A DNA stretch of 64,000 bases, from NCBI RefSeq assembly GCF_900105345.1, contig NZ_FNSN01000003.1, positions 124,001 through 188,000 on the forward strand, in the 5' to 3' direction. The stretch is from Arthrobacter woluwensis. GTDB lineage: Bacteria > Actinomycetota > Actinomycetes > Actinomycetales > Micrococcaceae. The position numbers were made by a program, and so were the translations under genes. Numbering within the stretch: position 1 is the stretch's first letter; every line of letters starts with the position of its first letter. Below are positions 50,731 through 59,723 of the stretch, piece after piece. Below the pieces are notes generated by a model, which did not search any database, was not told the origin of the DNA, and saw only the letters and a program-made list of their open reading frames with translations.

Positions 50731-51874
50731 GCTGGCTCCTGTGCTGGTCGTTGAGTTCGGTGATGCGGGCGGCGGCGTCCGGTTCGTGCGCCCCCGCGAC
50801 GGCGGGACGGCCGCCATACGGGTCCGCCTCCTCCCACAAGGTGGTCGGGGCCGCCGCGCGGACGGCCGGGATGACCTCGGTGGCGAAACGTTCCAGCAGG
50901 TCAAGCTGCTGGTCGAACGGCAGGGTGGTGGGCAGGGAGATGGACTGCAGATCGTGGCCGTAGAGCTCGTGGTAGGACAGGATCTTGTCCACCACCTGCT
51001 CCGGACTGCCCACGAGCGCCGGACCTTCGGCCACCGCGTGGTCGATGTCCCGGTACGGCGAATTGTTGCCCGGGACGTTCCGGTGCGCGGTGAGTGCTTC
51101 GTAGACCGGCCCGAACTGGGCCTTGGCCTCCTGCGTGGTGTCGGCCAGGAAGACCCCGCCCGCGCCGCTGCCCGACCCCAGGTACGCGAAACGCGGATCG
51201 TGTCCGTGCCGGGCGTACTCCTCGCGGTAGTGATCGATCAGGACCTTGTAGTTCTCCCGCGGCTGGATGGCGTTCGCGGTGAAGAGCGGGTCGCCGTACT
51301 GGGCGGCGAGCGCCGCACTGGTCAACGACGTCGCCGAGCCGTGCCAGACGCGCGGCGCCCCGGCGAAGGGGCGCGGCGTCGTCGTGGTCGGGTCGGTGAG
51401 CGCGGGACGGAAGCGGCCCTCCCAGGTGACGCCCTCCTCCCGCCAGAGGCGGTGCAGCAGACCGTACTTCTCGGCGAGCAGCTCCCACTGGTCGTCCAGG
51501 GACAGACCGAAGAGCGGGTACTGCAGCACCTCGTTGCCCTTGCCGATCACCAGCTCGAGGCGGCCGGCGGAGAGCTGGTCGATCGTGGCGTAGTCCTCGG
51601 CGACGCGGACCGGGTCCAGCACCGAGAGAACCGTGACGCCGCTCTGCAGGCGGATGTGGCTCGTGACGGCGGCGATCGCAGCCAGCACCGTGGTGGGTGA
51701 GGAGGAGATGAACTCGCCCGCGTGCCGCTCCCCCACGGAGAAGGAGTCGAAGCCGAGCTCCTCGGCCCGCCGTGCGGTCTCCATCACCTGGCTCAGCCGC
51801 TCGGACGGGGACACGATCTCCCCGGTCAGCGGGTTCTTCAGATGCGGGATGATGTCCAGGACCTGGAATTTCAC
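50714..51874 (-). CDS. LLM class flavin-dependent oxidoreductase
   Basis: The 386-residue enzyme has the canonical luciferase-like N-terminus ('ETARRAEELGFDSFSVGERHAGEFISSSPTTVLAAIAAVTSHIRL') and 'LSAGRLELVIGKGNEVLQYPLFG', placing it in the FMN-dependent (beta/alpha)8 group related to CmoO/YtmO-like proteins. ATG 51874 overlaps the binding-protein stop by 4 bp. It probably oxygenates the substrate imported by the ABC transporter of the same operon. Confidence 0.83.
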   Translation of the reverse strand: MKFQVLDIIPHLKNPLTGEIVSPSERLSQVMETARRAEELGFDSFSVGERHAGEFISSSPTTVLAAIAAVTSHIRLQSGVTVLSVLDPVRVAEDYATIDQLSAGRLELVIGKGNEVLQYPLFGLSLDDQWELLAEKYGLLHRLWREEGVTWEGRFRPALTDPTTTTPRPFAGAPRVWHGSATSLTSAALAAQYGDPLFTANAIQPRENYKVLIDHYREEYARHGHDPRFAYLGSGSGAGGVFLADTTQEAKAQFGPVYEALTAHRNVPGNNSPYRDIDHAVAEGPALVGSPEQVVDKILSYHELYGHDLQSISLPTTLPFDQQLDLLERFATEVIPAVRAAAPTTLWEEADPYGGRPAVAGAHEPDAAARITELNDQHRSQHAFVS

Positions 51875-52866
51875 TTCTTCGCTCCCGGGGTGGATCCGTA
51901 GTTCTCCGCCGTGATGGTCTCGGAGTCCGGCAGGGCCTCTTCAGACAGACCCCAGCGGGCGAGGACCTTGGCGTAGCTGCCGTCCTTGATGCTCGAGTTC
52001 AGCGCCGCGGTGACGGCGTCGGCCAGGCCGTTGCCGCGCTTGGCGACCGCCGCCACGAGCGTGGTGGCCGGCCAGCCGGCGTTGACCTTGCCCACGACCT
52101 TGAGATCGTCACGGGTGTTCGCCCGGTACACGGCGGACGGGTAGGGGCCGAGGTTCAGATCGGTGCGGCCGGAGGACAGGGCGAGGATGGTGTCGGCCTC
52201 GTTGGCGTAGTACTCGAGCTGCGCGGGGGCCTTGCCCTTGGCCTCGAGCTCCTTGTTCCAGGCGAGCAGGATCTTCTCCTGGTTGGTGCCGGATCCCACG
52301 GAGATCTTCTTGCCGGAGATGTCATCCGAGCCCTTGATCTCCAGCGTGGAGTCCTTCTTCGCCTCGAACCCCATGTACGCGGCGCGGTAGCTGGAGAAGT
52401 CGAAGAGCTTCACGCGCTCCCCGTTGATCCCGACGTTCGAGAACACGGTCTCCACCTCCCCGGACTGGGTCTTGAGCGGCCAGCTCTCCCACGACGTGAC
52501 CTTCACGTCCAGTTCCAGACCGAGCTTGTCCGCCACGAGCTGGGCGATGTCCAGCTCGCTGCCGACCGGCGTCTTGTCGTCCGTGGCGTGGAAGGACAGA
52601 GGGATGGAACCGGCGCTCGTGGCGACGGTCAGCTTCCCGTCCTTGGACACGGCGGCGGGGACCTTCGCGGCGGCGGCCGCGTCCTTCTGCACCCGGATCC
52701 GGTCCTGCTGCGGCGAGGTGTTGTAGGTGAGGCCGTTGCGGGCGGCGGTGGTGGGGCCCGAGGCCGCGTTGGCCCCGGGGTCGGAGCACGCGGCGAGCGT
52801 GGGGACGACGACGGCGGCAAGTGCCGCGAGAGCCAGCGCGCGCTTCGGCGCGGTGCGGTGAAGCAT
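51871..52866 (-). CDS. Amino-acid-type ABC substrate-binding lipoprotein
   Basis: The 331-residue lipoprotein has a lipobox (LAAC) followed by 'SDPGANAASG' and a family-3 binding domain ('GSELDIAQLVADKLGLELDVKVTSWESWPL'). It is a paralogue of the orphan binding protein at 17100. It lies 8 bp after the ATPase gene, so it serves that transporter. Substrate is probably an amino acid derivative such as an S-alkyl-cysteine, inferred from the oxygenases. Confidence 0.85.
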   Translation of the reverse strand: MLHRTAPKRALALAALAAVVVPTLAACSDPGANAASGPTTAARNGLTYNTSPQQDRIRVQKDAAAAAKVPAAVSKDGKLTVATSAGSIPLSFHATDDKTPVGSELDIAQLVADKLGLELDVKVTSWESWPLKTQSGEVETVFSNVGINGERVKLFDFSSYRAAYMGFEAKKDSTLEIKGSDDISGKKISVGSGTNQEKILLAWNKELEAKGKAPAQLEYYANEADTILALSSGRTDLNLGPYPSAVYRANTRDDLKVVGKVNAGWPATTLVAAVAKRGNGLADAVTAALNSSIKDGSYAKVLARWGLSEEALPDSETITAENYGSTPGAKK

Positions 52867-52874
52867 GGTGGTCC

Positions 52875-53725
<851 letters not shown>

Positions 53726-53729
<4 letters not shown>

Positions 53730-54880
53730 GGGAGGTCCTTCCGGGCGGCGGGCTGGTCAGTCGAAATCTGGGCCGCGGGCTGCGGCGCAGGGCGGCGTCC
53801 CGGGTTCAGGTTGGCTCGGATGCGCTGCCAGGGGGTCGGCGGCAGATTGCGCACCGAACCCCGCGAATAGTGGCGTTCGATGTAGTACTGGGCGACGCTC
53901 AGCACCGAGGTGATGACGACGTACCAGAGGGTCGCCACCAGCAGCAGCGGCAGCACCTGCTGGGTCCGGTTGTAAATGACCTGCACGGTGTAGAACAGCT
54001 CCGAGTAGGCGAGGACGTAGACCACGGAGGTGCCCTTGACGAGGCCGATGATCTCGTTGAACGCATTGGGCAGGATGGCCCGCATGGCCTGCGGGAGCAC
54101 GATCCGGGTGTTCCTCCGCCAGGCCGGGATGCCGAGGGCCGCGGCCGCCTCGAGCTGCCCCGCGTCCACGGAGAGGATCCCGCCGCGGATGATCTCGGCC
54201 GAGTAGGCGGCCTGGTTGAGGCTCAGGCCGAGGACCGCGGCCGCGAACTGGCTGATCAGCGTGGTGGTGGAGGCTTCGAAGAACCGGACGTCCGTGAACG
54301 GGATGCCGAGGCTGATCTTCTCGTACAGATATCCCAGGTTGTACCAGAGCAGCAGCTGGACCAGCAGAGGGGTCGAGCGGAAGATCCAGGAGAACGTCCA
54401 GGCCACGCCCACGAGGAGCGGCGAGGCGGAGAGCCGCATGAGAGCCAGGACGAAGCCGAGCAGGAAACCGAGGGTTCCGGCGATCACGGTCAGTTTGAGG
54501 GTCTCCAGCAGGCCGTTGACCACCGACTGCGCGGTGAACCACTGGGCCACCACGCCCCACTCCCAGCGCGGGTTGGTGGCCAGTGAGTAGGCGATCGCCG
54601 CCACGAGGATCGTGACGAGCACCGTGCCCACCCAGCGCCAGGGGTGCCGCGCCGGGACGACCCGGAGGTCGGCGCCGGCGGGGAGGGCCGGCGTCGCGCC
54701 GTCCGCGGTGGCACGGTCCGTTCCGGCGTCCGCGGGCAGGAGGCCGAGCGAGTGGCGGTGTTCCGTTCCGTCGTCGAAGGTCGTGGGGAAGCCCGTCGAG
54801 GGGGTCGCCTTCTGCGGTTCGGCGGGCTGGCCGAGCACCCCCTCGGGGGGCCCTGCCGGGGTGTTGGTGATGACACTCAT
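53726..54880 (-). CDS. Amino-acid ABC transporter permease with N-terminal extension
   Basis: The 384-residue protein has a low-complexity N-terminal extension of about 75 residues, then one extra helix and a HisM/GlnP-type permease core with the EAA loop 'AYSAEIIRGGILSVDAGQLEAAAALGIPAWRRNTRIVLPQAMRAILPNAFNEIIG'. The single permease must homodimerise. It is the first gene of the seven-gene operon and faces the divergent FAD-protein gene across 286 bp that contains the conserved block at 55027-55054. Confidence 0.83.
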
Positions 54881-55026
54881 GGGAAGTCCTCAGTGATCAG
54901 TTCCAGTGGGATTGGGTGCCAATCTATGGACCGCCGCGGGGCGCGTTCAAGGGGACGATTCACATTCCGGCACCCCCGTTCACGGCGCGTCTTTCCGGGT
55001 CACACGGGGCCATATGCGGCTCCCCA

Positions 55027-55054
55027 CGACGCTCCGTGACGAGCCGTGAACCCC
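55027..55054 (+). promoter_or_regulatory. Upstream block shared with the 17 kb promoter region (copy B)
   Basis: CGACGCTC-n-GTGACG-AG-CCGTGA followed by ACCCC, about 113 bp before the FAD-protein start, matches 16976-17002 with a 2-bp insertion. It may serve both divergent transcripts here. Confidence 0.45.
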
Positions 55055-55166
55055 GGCGTCGGGGCGTGACGGCAGGGCTGGATTCCGGGGCGTCCGCGCT
55101 CCTAGGGTCAGGTTCCACCAGACCGTTCCCGCAGCCGTTCCCCGGCCCGCGTCCCAGGAGGAAGCC

Positions 55167-57137
55167 ATGAGTCACCGCAGGCCCACGCTCGTCATGATCG
55201 GGGCGGGTCCGCGCGTGGCCGGAGTCCTGGAGCGGCTGGCCGCGAGCGCGCCCGAGCTCCTCCGCAGCCCGGTGGACCTGCACCTCGTGGATCCGCAGGA
55301 ACCGGGGTCGGGCCGCGTCTGGCGGCACAGCCAGTACGCCGGTCTGCTGCTCAACTCCATGGCCCAGGACATCACCCTGTTCACGGACGCCACCGTGCAT
55401 TGCGCGGGACCACGGGCCGAGGGTCCTGACCTGCTGGCCTGGGCGGAACTCCTGACCGCTGGGGAGCTGGACGACGACGGCCACCCCGCCGACCCCGCGC
55501 TGGAGGACCCGGCACTGCTCGCCGAAGCCGCGGCCCTGCGTACCGGGTCCTTCCCCAGCCGACGGCTCTTCGGCGCCTATGCCCGCTGGTTCCTCCACCG
55601 GGCCGTGCTCCGGTTGGCTCCGCGCGCCCGGGTCACCGTGCACCGCGACACCGCCACCGCCGTCCACCACGACGACGCCGGCTACCGTGTGCAGCTGGGC
55701 TCCGGGCCGGTGCTGGACGCCGACGTCGTGCTCTACTCGCTGGGGCACAGCGACGCCCGCCCGGACGCCCGCGAGCGCACCCTCACCTCCTTCGCCGAAC
55801 GGCACGGCGGCCTGTACCTCCCGCCGGCCTACACCGCCGACGCCGACTATTCGGGCATCGCATCAGGTCAGGATGTGCTGGTGTCCGGCATGGGACTGGC
55901 TTTCGTTGACCTCGTGGTCCTGCTGTTCGAGGGCCGTGGCGGACGCTTCATCCCCCGGGCAGAGGGTGGCTTCGACTACGCACCCTCGGGCCGGGAGCCC
56001 CGCCTGTGGGCGGGCTCCCGCCGCGGGGTGCCGTATCACGCGAAGCCGCAGGTCCCCCTCCGGGGTCCGGCGCCGAGCGGCACCCGCTACCTCACCCAGG
56101 AGGCCGTGGGCGCGCTGCTCAGCACCGTCGACGAGATCGGGTTCCGGGAGCATCTCTGGCCTCTGGTGGCCAAGGACGTGGCCCATGCCTATTACGCGGA
56201 GCTGTTCGCGGCTTCACCGGAACGCGTCGACGGGCCGTGGGATGCCTTCGAGCGCCGGCTGGACACGGTGGCCTGGGGTTCCGCCGAACAACGGCGTCTG
56301 CTGGCCGACTTCATCCCGGATCCGGCGTACCGCCTGGACTTCGACCAGGTCGACCGGCCTCTGGGCCCGGGACAGGGCCCGGAGCCCGGCGGACTGGCCG
56401 CCCGCGAGGCCGCGGTGCTCCGGCACGTCGAGGAGGATCTCCGGCTCCGCGGCGACAGCGCCCACAGCGAGCAGACAGCGCTCTTCACCGGCTTCCTGTA
56501 CGCCTACTTCTCCCTGGGCACGCTCGTGCCCGTGGAGCGACTGAGCGCGTCGGCGCTGGCCGAGATCAACGAGTGGTGGCACGGGTTCTTCTCCTTCATC
56601 GACTCCGGTCCGCCCCCGCACCGGCTCGAGGAGATGCTCGCGCTGCACCGCGGCGGGTTCCTGCGCTTCCTCGGGCCCGGGGCCGTGATCGCGCCGGACG
56701 AGGCGAGTGGCCGTTTTGTCGCCTCCCTCCCGGGCAGCGACGACACCGTCAGCGCCTCCGTCTTCGTGGAAGCCCGCCTGCCGGAACCGACCGTCGAGGG
56801 GTCCCGCAACCCGGCCCTCTGGCAATTGGGCAGCAGCGGCCTGGGACGGGAGAAGCAGGTCCTCACGCGGGCCGGGGTCAGCAGTTCCGGCCGGCTGGCC
56901 GTGGATGCACAGCAGCGCATCCTGGGGCCCGACGGCGCGGAGCGGCGCCACCTGTTCGCCGTCGGACCGTGGACGTCGGCGTGGGGGTCGGCCGCGTTCG
57001 CGCGACCGCGCACCAACGCCGCCCCGTTCCGCGAGAACGACGCCCTGGCGCGTCGGCTTCTCAAGGCCCTCAACGACGTCGCCGACGGCCTTGCCGCCAC
57101 CGGCACGGCGCCGGCCCCCGAACGGCTGCGCGCCTGA
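55167..57137 (+). CDS. FAD/NAD(P)-binding protein (NAD_binding_9 type)
   Basis: The 656-residue protein starts with a Rossmann-like motif 'TLVMIGAGPRVAGVLERLAASAPELL' and 'DPQEPGSGRVWRHSQYAGLLLNSM' (about 1-75), the FAD/NAD(P)-binding_9 (PF13454) family pattern, plus a second nucleotide-binding region near 'VLVSGMGLAFVDLVVLLFEGRGGRF' (235-262). Such large proteins are related to flavin monooxygenases acting on amines or lysine-like substrates. AGGAGG precedes ATG 55167. Divergent from the transporter/monooxygenase operon, it may supply reduced flavin or catalyse another oxidation step. Confidence 0.78.
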   Translation: MSHRRPTLVMIGAGPRVAGVLERLAASAPELLRSPVDLHLVDPQEPGSGRVWRHSQYAGLLLNSMAQDITLFTDATVHCAGPRAEGPDLLAWAELLTAGELDDDGHPADPALEDPALLAEAAALRTGSFPSRRLFGAYARWFLHRAVLRLAPRARVTVHRDTATAVHHDDAGYRVQLGSGPVLDADVVLYSLGHSDARPDARERTLTSFAERHGGLYLPPAYTADADYSGIASGQDVLVSGMGLAFVDLVVLLFEGRGGRFIPRAEGGFDYAPSGREPRLWAGSRRGVPYHAKPQVPLRGPAPSGTRYLTQEAVGALLSTVDEIGFREHLWPLVAKDVAHAYYAELFAASPERVDGPWDAFERRLDTVAWGSAEQRRLLADFIPDPAYRLDFDQVDRPLGPGQGPEPGGLAAREAAVLRHVEEDLRLRGDSAHSEQTALFTGFLYAYFSLGTLVPVERLSASALAEINEWWHGFFSFIDSGPPPHRLEEMLALHRGGFLRFLGPGAVIAPDEASGRFVASLPGSDDTVSASVFVEARLPEPTVEGSRNPALWQLGSSGLGREKQVLTRAGVSSSGRLAVDAQQRILGPDGAERRHLFAVGPWTSAWGSAAFARPRTNAAPFRENDALARRLLKALNDVADGLAATGTAPAPERLRA

Positions 57138-57177
57138 GCCGCGCGCACCGCATCCCGGCCACGCCTGCCCCCTTGAC

Positions 57178-57207
57178 CACGATCCCTCAGAGCACGATCC
57201 CTCAGAG
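57178..57207 (+). repeat. 15-bp perfect tandem duplication in GNAT leader
   Basis: CACGATCCCTCAGAG occurs twice in tandem (57178-57192, 57193-57207), ending 12 bp before the ATG at 57220 and covering the region where a ribosome-binding site would be expected. Confidence 0.85.
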
Positions 57208-57219
57208 ACGGAAGATCCC

Positions 57220-57819
57220 ATGAGCATCACTGCGAACTCCCTGACCGAATCCGCCCCCTGCGCGCCCTCGCAGGCTGTCCCCTCACAGGCAGTGCCCTCG
57301 CAGAGCGTGCCGTCCCCCGCCGGGCTTCTCGACGTGACCGTCGTCCAGGTGGCCCTGGACGACGCCCGGGTGAAACCGCTCCTGGAGGAGCTCGCTGTCG
57401 AATACTCCACCCGGTACGGCGACTTCTTCTCCGCGGCCGGCGCGCAGGAGGAACTGTCCCGCTATCCGGCCAGCGAGTTCGAGCCCCCGCACGGTGCGCT
57501 CCTGATCCTGCAGGAGGGCGGGGAGACCGTGGCCGGCGGGGCGTTCCGCCGCTACGACCAGGAGACGGCCGAATTCAAAAGGATCTGGACGCACTCCGCG
57601 CATCGCCGCAAAGGGCTCGCCCGGCGGGTCCTGGTGGAACTCGAACGAGTGGCCGGGGAGCGCGGCTACTCGCGGGTCTATCTGACCACGGGCCCCCGGC
57701 AGCCCGAGGCGAAGGCACTGTACCTGGCCACGGGGTACACGCCCCTCTTCGACCTCGACGCGGACCCGGAGGAGATCAAGCACCTGGCCTTCACCAAGCC
57801 GCTCTCCCCCTCCCTTTAA
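57220..57819 (+). CDS. GNAT family N-acetyltransferase
   Basis: The 199-residue acetyltransferase has a repeated 'VPSQ' N-terminal linker (residues about 17-35) and a GNAT core with acetyl-CoA-binding 'RIWTHSAHRRKGLARRVLVELERVA' and 'YLTTGPRQPEAKALYLATGYTPLF'. It follows the FAD-protein gene on the same strand (82 bp gap). In YtmI/SnaA-type sulfur pathways an N-acetyltransferase acetylates S-alkyl-cysteine before monooxygenase cleavage; this protein is a good candidate for that step, inferred from context. Confidence 0.82.
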   Translation: MSITANSLTESAPCAPSQAVPSQAVPSQSVPSPAGLLDVTVVQVALDDARVKPLLEELAVEYSTRYGDFFSAAGAQEELSRYPASEFEPPHGALLILQEGGETVAGGAFRRYDQETAEFKRIWTHSAHRRKGLARRVLVELERVAGERGYSRVYLTTGPRQPEAKALYLATGYTPLFDLDADPEEIKHLAFTKPLSPSL

Positions 57820-57832
57820 GCGTGCCCCTCAG

Positions 57833-57893
57833 CGCGAGGGAACAGGTGGTGCCCGGATCCGCTGCGGATCCGGGCACCACCTGTTCCCTCGCG
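57833..57893. repeat. 61-nt palindromic element, copy 2 (bidirectional terminator)
   Basis: Perfect 28-nt arms (57833-57860 and 57866-57893) with a 5-nt loop (gctgc) lie between the convergent GNAT genes. Motif layout: CGCGA at 1-5, CAG at 11-13, GTGCCC at 17-22, as in the copies at 18103 and 62553. Confidence 0.9.
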
Positions 57894-57928
57894 GAGCCGG
57901 CCCCGCGCCGCTCGGACGCGCGACCCTC

Positions 57929-59002
57929 CTAGAACTCGCGCTCGAACGGCGTGGTGCCGGTGACCCGGACGAAACCGTACCGCTCGAGGATCGGCCGTGA
58001 ATAGTCGGTCGAATCGCTGTTGATCAGGGAGATGCCCTGCGCCAGCGCCGCACGGGCCCGCTGAGCGGTCACGGCCCGGTAGATCCCCTGCCCGCGCCAC
58101 TCCTCGAGCGTGAACCCACCCCAGATCCCGGCGAAGTCCGTCCCGGGAACCGGTTCCAGCCGTCCTCCGGACACCACCTCGCCGCCCACCACCGCCATCC
58201 AGGCCTCGGTGCCGTTCCCCCGGCCAAGCCGGCCCATCAGATCAGCGGCGCGACGCGGGGCATCGGCGGCACTGCCGCCGAAGGCGTCCTCCGCCGCGAC
58301 GCACAGAGCCAGCGCGTCCTCGAGGGACCGGACCCGCTGCAGGCTGACGCCGTCGGGAAGAGAAACGTCGACGGCGAGCGCGGCGGCGTCTCCGATCATC
58401 ACCGATTCCTCCTCACCCTCCGTGAAACCGGCGGCCCGGAGCGCGGCGGCCAGTCCGAGGAGACCGTCATGACTGCGGGTCTTCCACTCGAGCGTGGACA
58501 GCGGCCTGCGCGGTGTCCGCACCGGAGCGGCGGACGTCGCGGAACCACTCGGCCGGGCCGCCCCGTCCTGCGGACCGGAGGGCTGATCACCGGGGCGCCC
58601 TCCGACGGCACCGTCCCCGGCGGCGCCAGGCATGCCCGGACCCGACGAGGACCCGTCCTCCACGCTCGCGCGTTCGCCGGCCAGGTCCAGAACGGCGGAG
58701 ACTCCGGCCTCCACCAGAGCGGCCAGGCGCCCCGGACGGGTGAGCTCGTCCCGGAGCAGCGCGGCGTTCTCCCCCTGACCGACCGCTCCATGGCTGATGA
58801 ACCCCGACTCACCGGCGAAGACGGCCGTCATCACGGGCAGGAACGGACCGTGCGCTGGGCCCTCCGGCGCGGAGGCCGCCTCCGTCAGCAGGCCCTCCCG
58901 GGGGTACCAGTGCAGCAGGCGACGAGCCAGCGCTCCCTGCGCTTCGGCGTCGAGCCTCAGCTGTGAGTCGTACGCGGCGAGCATCCCCGGCTCCTCACTC
59001 AT
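57929..59002 (-). CDS. GNAT family N-acetyltransferase with linker insertion
   Basis: The 357-residue protein has a GNAT fold in the C-terminal half, with acetyl-CoA-binding 'FTLEEWRGQGIYRAVTAQRARAALAQGISLINSDSTDYSRPILERYGF' near 300-345. The N-terminal half resembles the eukaryote-like GNAT-associated domains seen in actinobacteria, but residues about 112-170 are a Gly/Ser/Pro-rich insertion ('GSSSGPGMPGAAGDG') that looks like a disordered linker. Its start overlaps the DinB stop by 8 bp. Confidence 0.78.
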   Translation of the reverse strand: MSEEPGMLAAYDSQLRLDAEAQGALARRLLHWYPREGLLTEAASAPEGPAHGPFLPVMTAVFAGESGFISHGAVGQGENAALLRDELTRPGRLAALVEAGVSAVLDLAGERASVEDGSSSGPGMPGAAGDGAVGGRPGDQPSGPQDGAARPSGSATSAAPVRTPRRPLSTLEWKTRSHDGLLGLAAALRAAGFTEGEEESVMIGDAAALAVDVSLPDGVSLQRVRSLEDALALCVAAEDAFGGSAADAPRRAADLMGRLGRGNGTEAWMAVVGGEVVSGGRLEPVPGTDFAGIWGGFTLEEWRGQGIYRAVTAQRARAALAQGISLINSDSTDYSRPILERYGFVRVTGTTPFEREF

Positions 59003-59612
59003 GGACGCCCTCCCCTGCGGCGGCGGCAGCGGCGCGGGCCGCGTCCTCGATCCGGCCGCGGTAGGCGGACCAGCGGGCGTCGTCGAAGGCGGGAAGGTTC
59101 GGAGGGCCGGCGGTGTAGCCGATGCTCCCGTCGATCAGCTCGCGCACGATGTCCGCGTGACCCGCATGATGAGCCGTCTCCAGGTCCACGTGGACGAGGA
59201 TCTGGTGAAGGGTGACGTTCCGGGTTTCCGGCTTCCACCAGGGCACCACGCCGGGCGCGTCGAGATCCAGCGCGTCGATGGTGGCGTCACTGTGGGCTGC
59301 GGAGGCGTGGTGCAGCTCCAGGATGCTCTGCACCGATTCCGTCTCCGGCACCCACAGGTCCGCGTTGTCCTCGGCATCCGGGGCGCCCCAGGGCATGGGG
59401 TGCCCGAAAGGTCTGTCGAAGACGAGACCGAAGTACTCGGCCTGGACGCTGGCGACGTGCTTCACCAGGCCCAGGAGATTGGTACCGCTGCGGGTCATCG
59501 GACGGCGGAGGTCGTACTCGCCGAGCCCGTCCAGTTTCGCCAGCAGTCCCGCGCGCCGCGCCCGGAGATAACGGTGCAGGGTGGTCTTGATGTCCTCGGG
59601 GGTGTGAGTCAT
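58995..59612 (-). CDS. DinB family protein (DUF664)
   Basis: The 205-residue four-helix-bundle protein has 'LLGLVKHVASVQAEYFGLVF' and 'LHQILVHVDLETAHHAGHADIVRELIDG', providing the His residues of DinB/DUF664 metal sites. It overlaps the GNAT gene by 8 bp and is probably co-transcribed. Its paralogue is at 41148-41690. Mycothiol-dependent transferase activity is plausible. Confidence 0.83.
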   Translation of the reverse strand: MTHTPEDIKTTLHRYLRARRAGLLAKLDGLGEYDLRRPMTRSGTNLLGLVKHVASVQAEYFGLVFDRPFGHPMPWGAPDAEDNADLWVPETESVQSILELHHASAAHSDATIDALDLDAPGVVPWWKPETRNVTLHQILVHVDLETAHHAGHADIVRELIDGSIGYTAGPPNLPAFDDARWSAYRGRIEDAARAAAAAAGEGVHE

Positions 59613-59723
59613 GCCACGAGCCTACGACAAGGGTCCGACAGAAGATCCGGCACGCCCGCCACCCTCCGGATTCCCGGCGGGGCCTGCGGCTTCAAGAGCA
59701 TTGACACCCCCTCCCGCTAAGCT

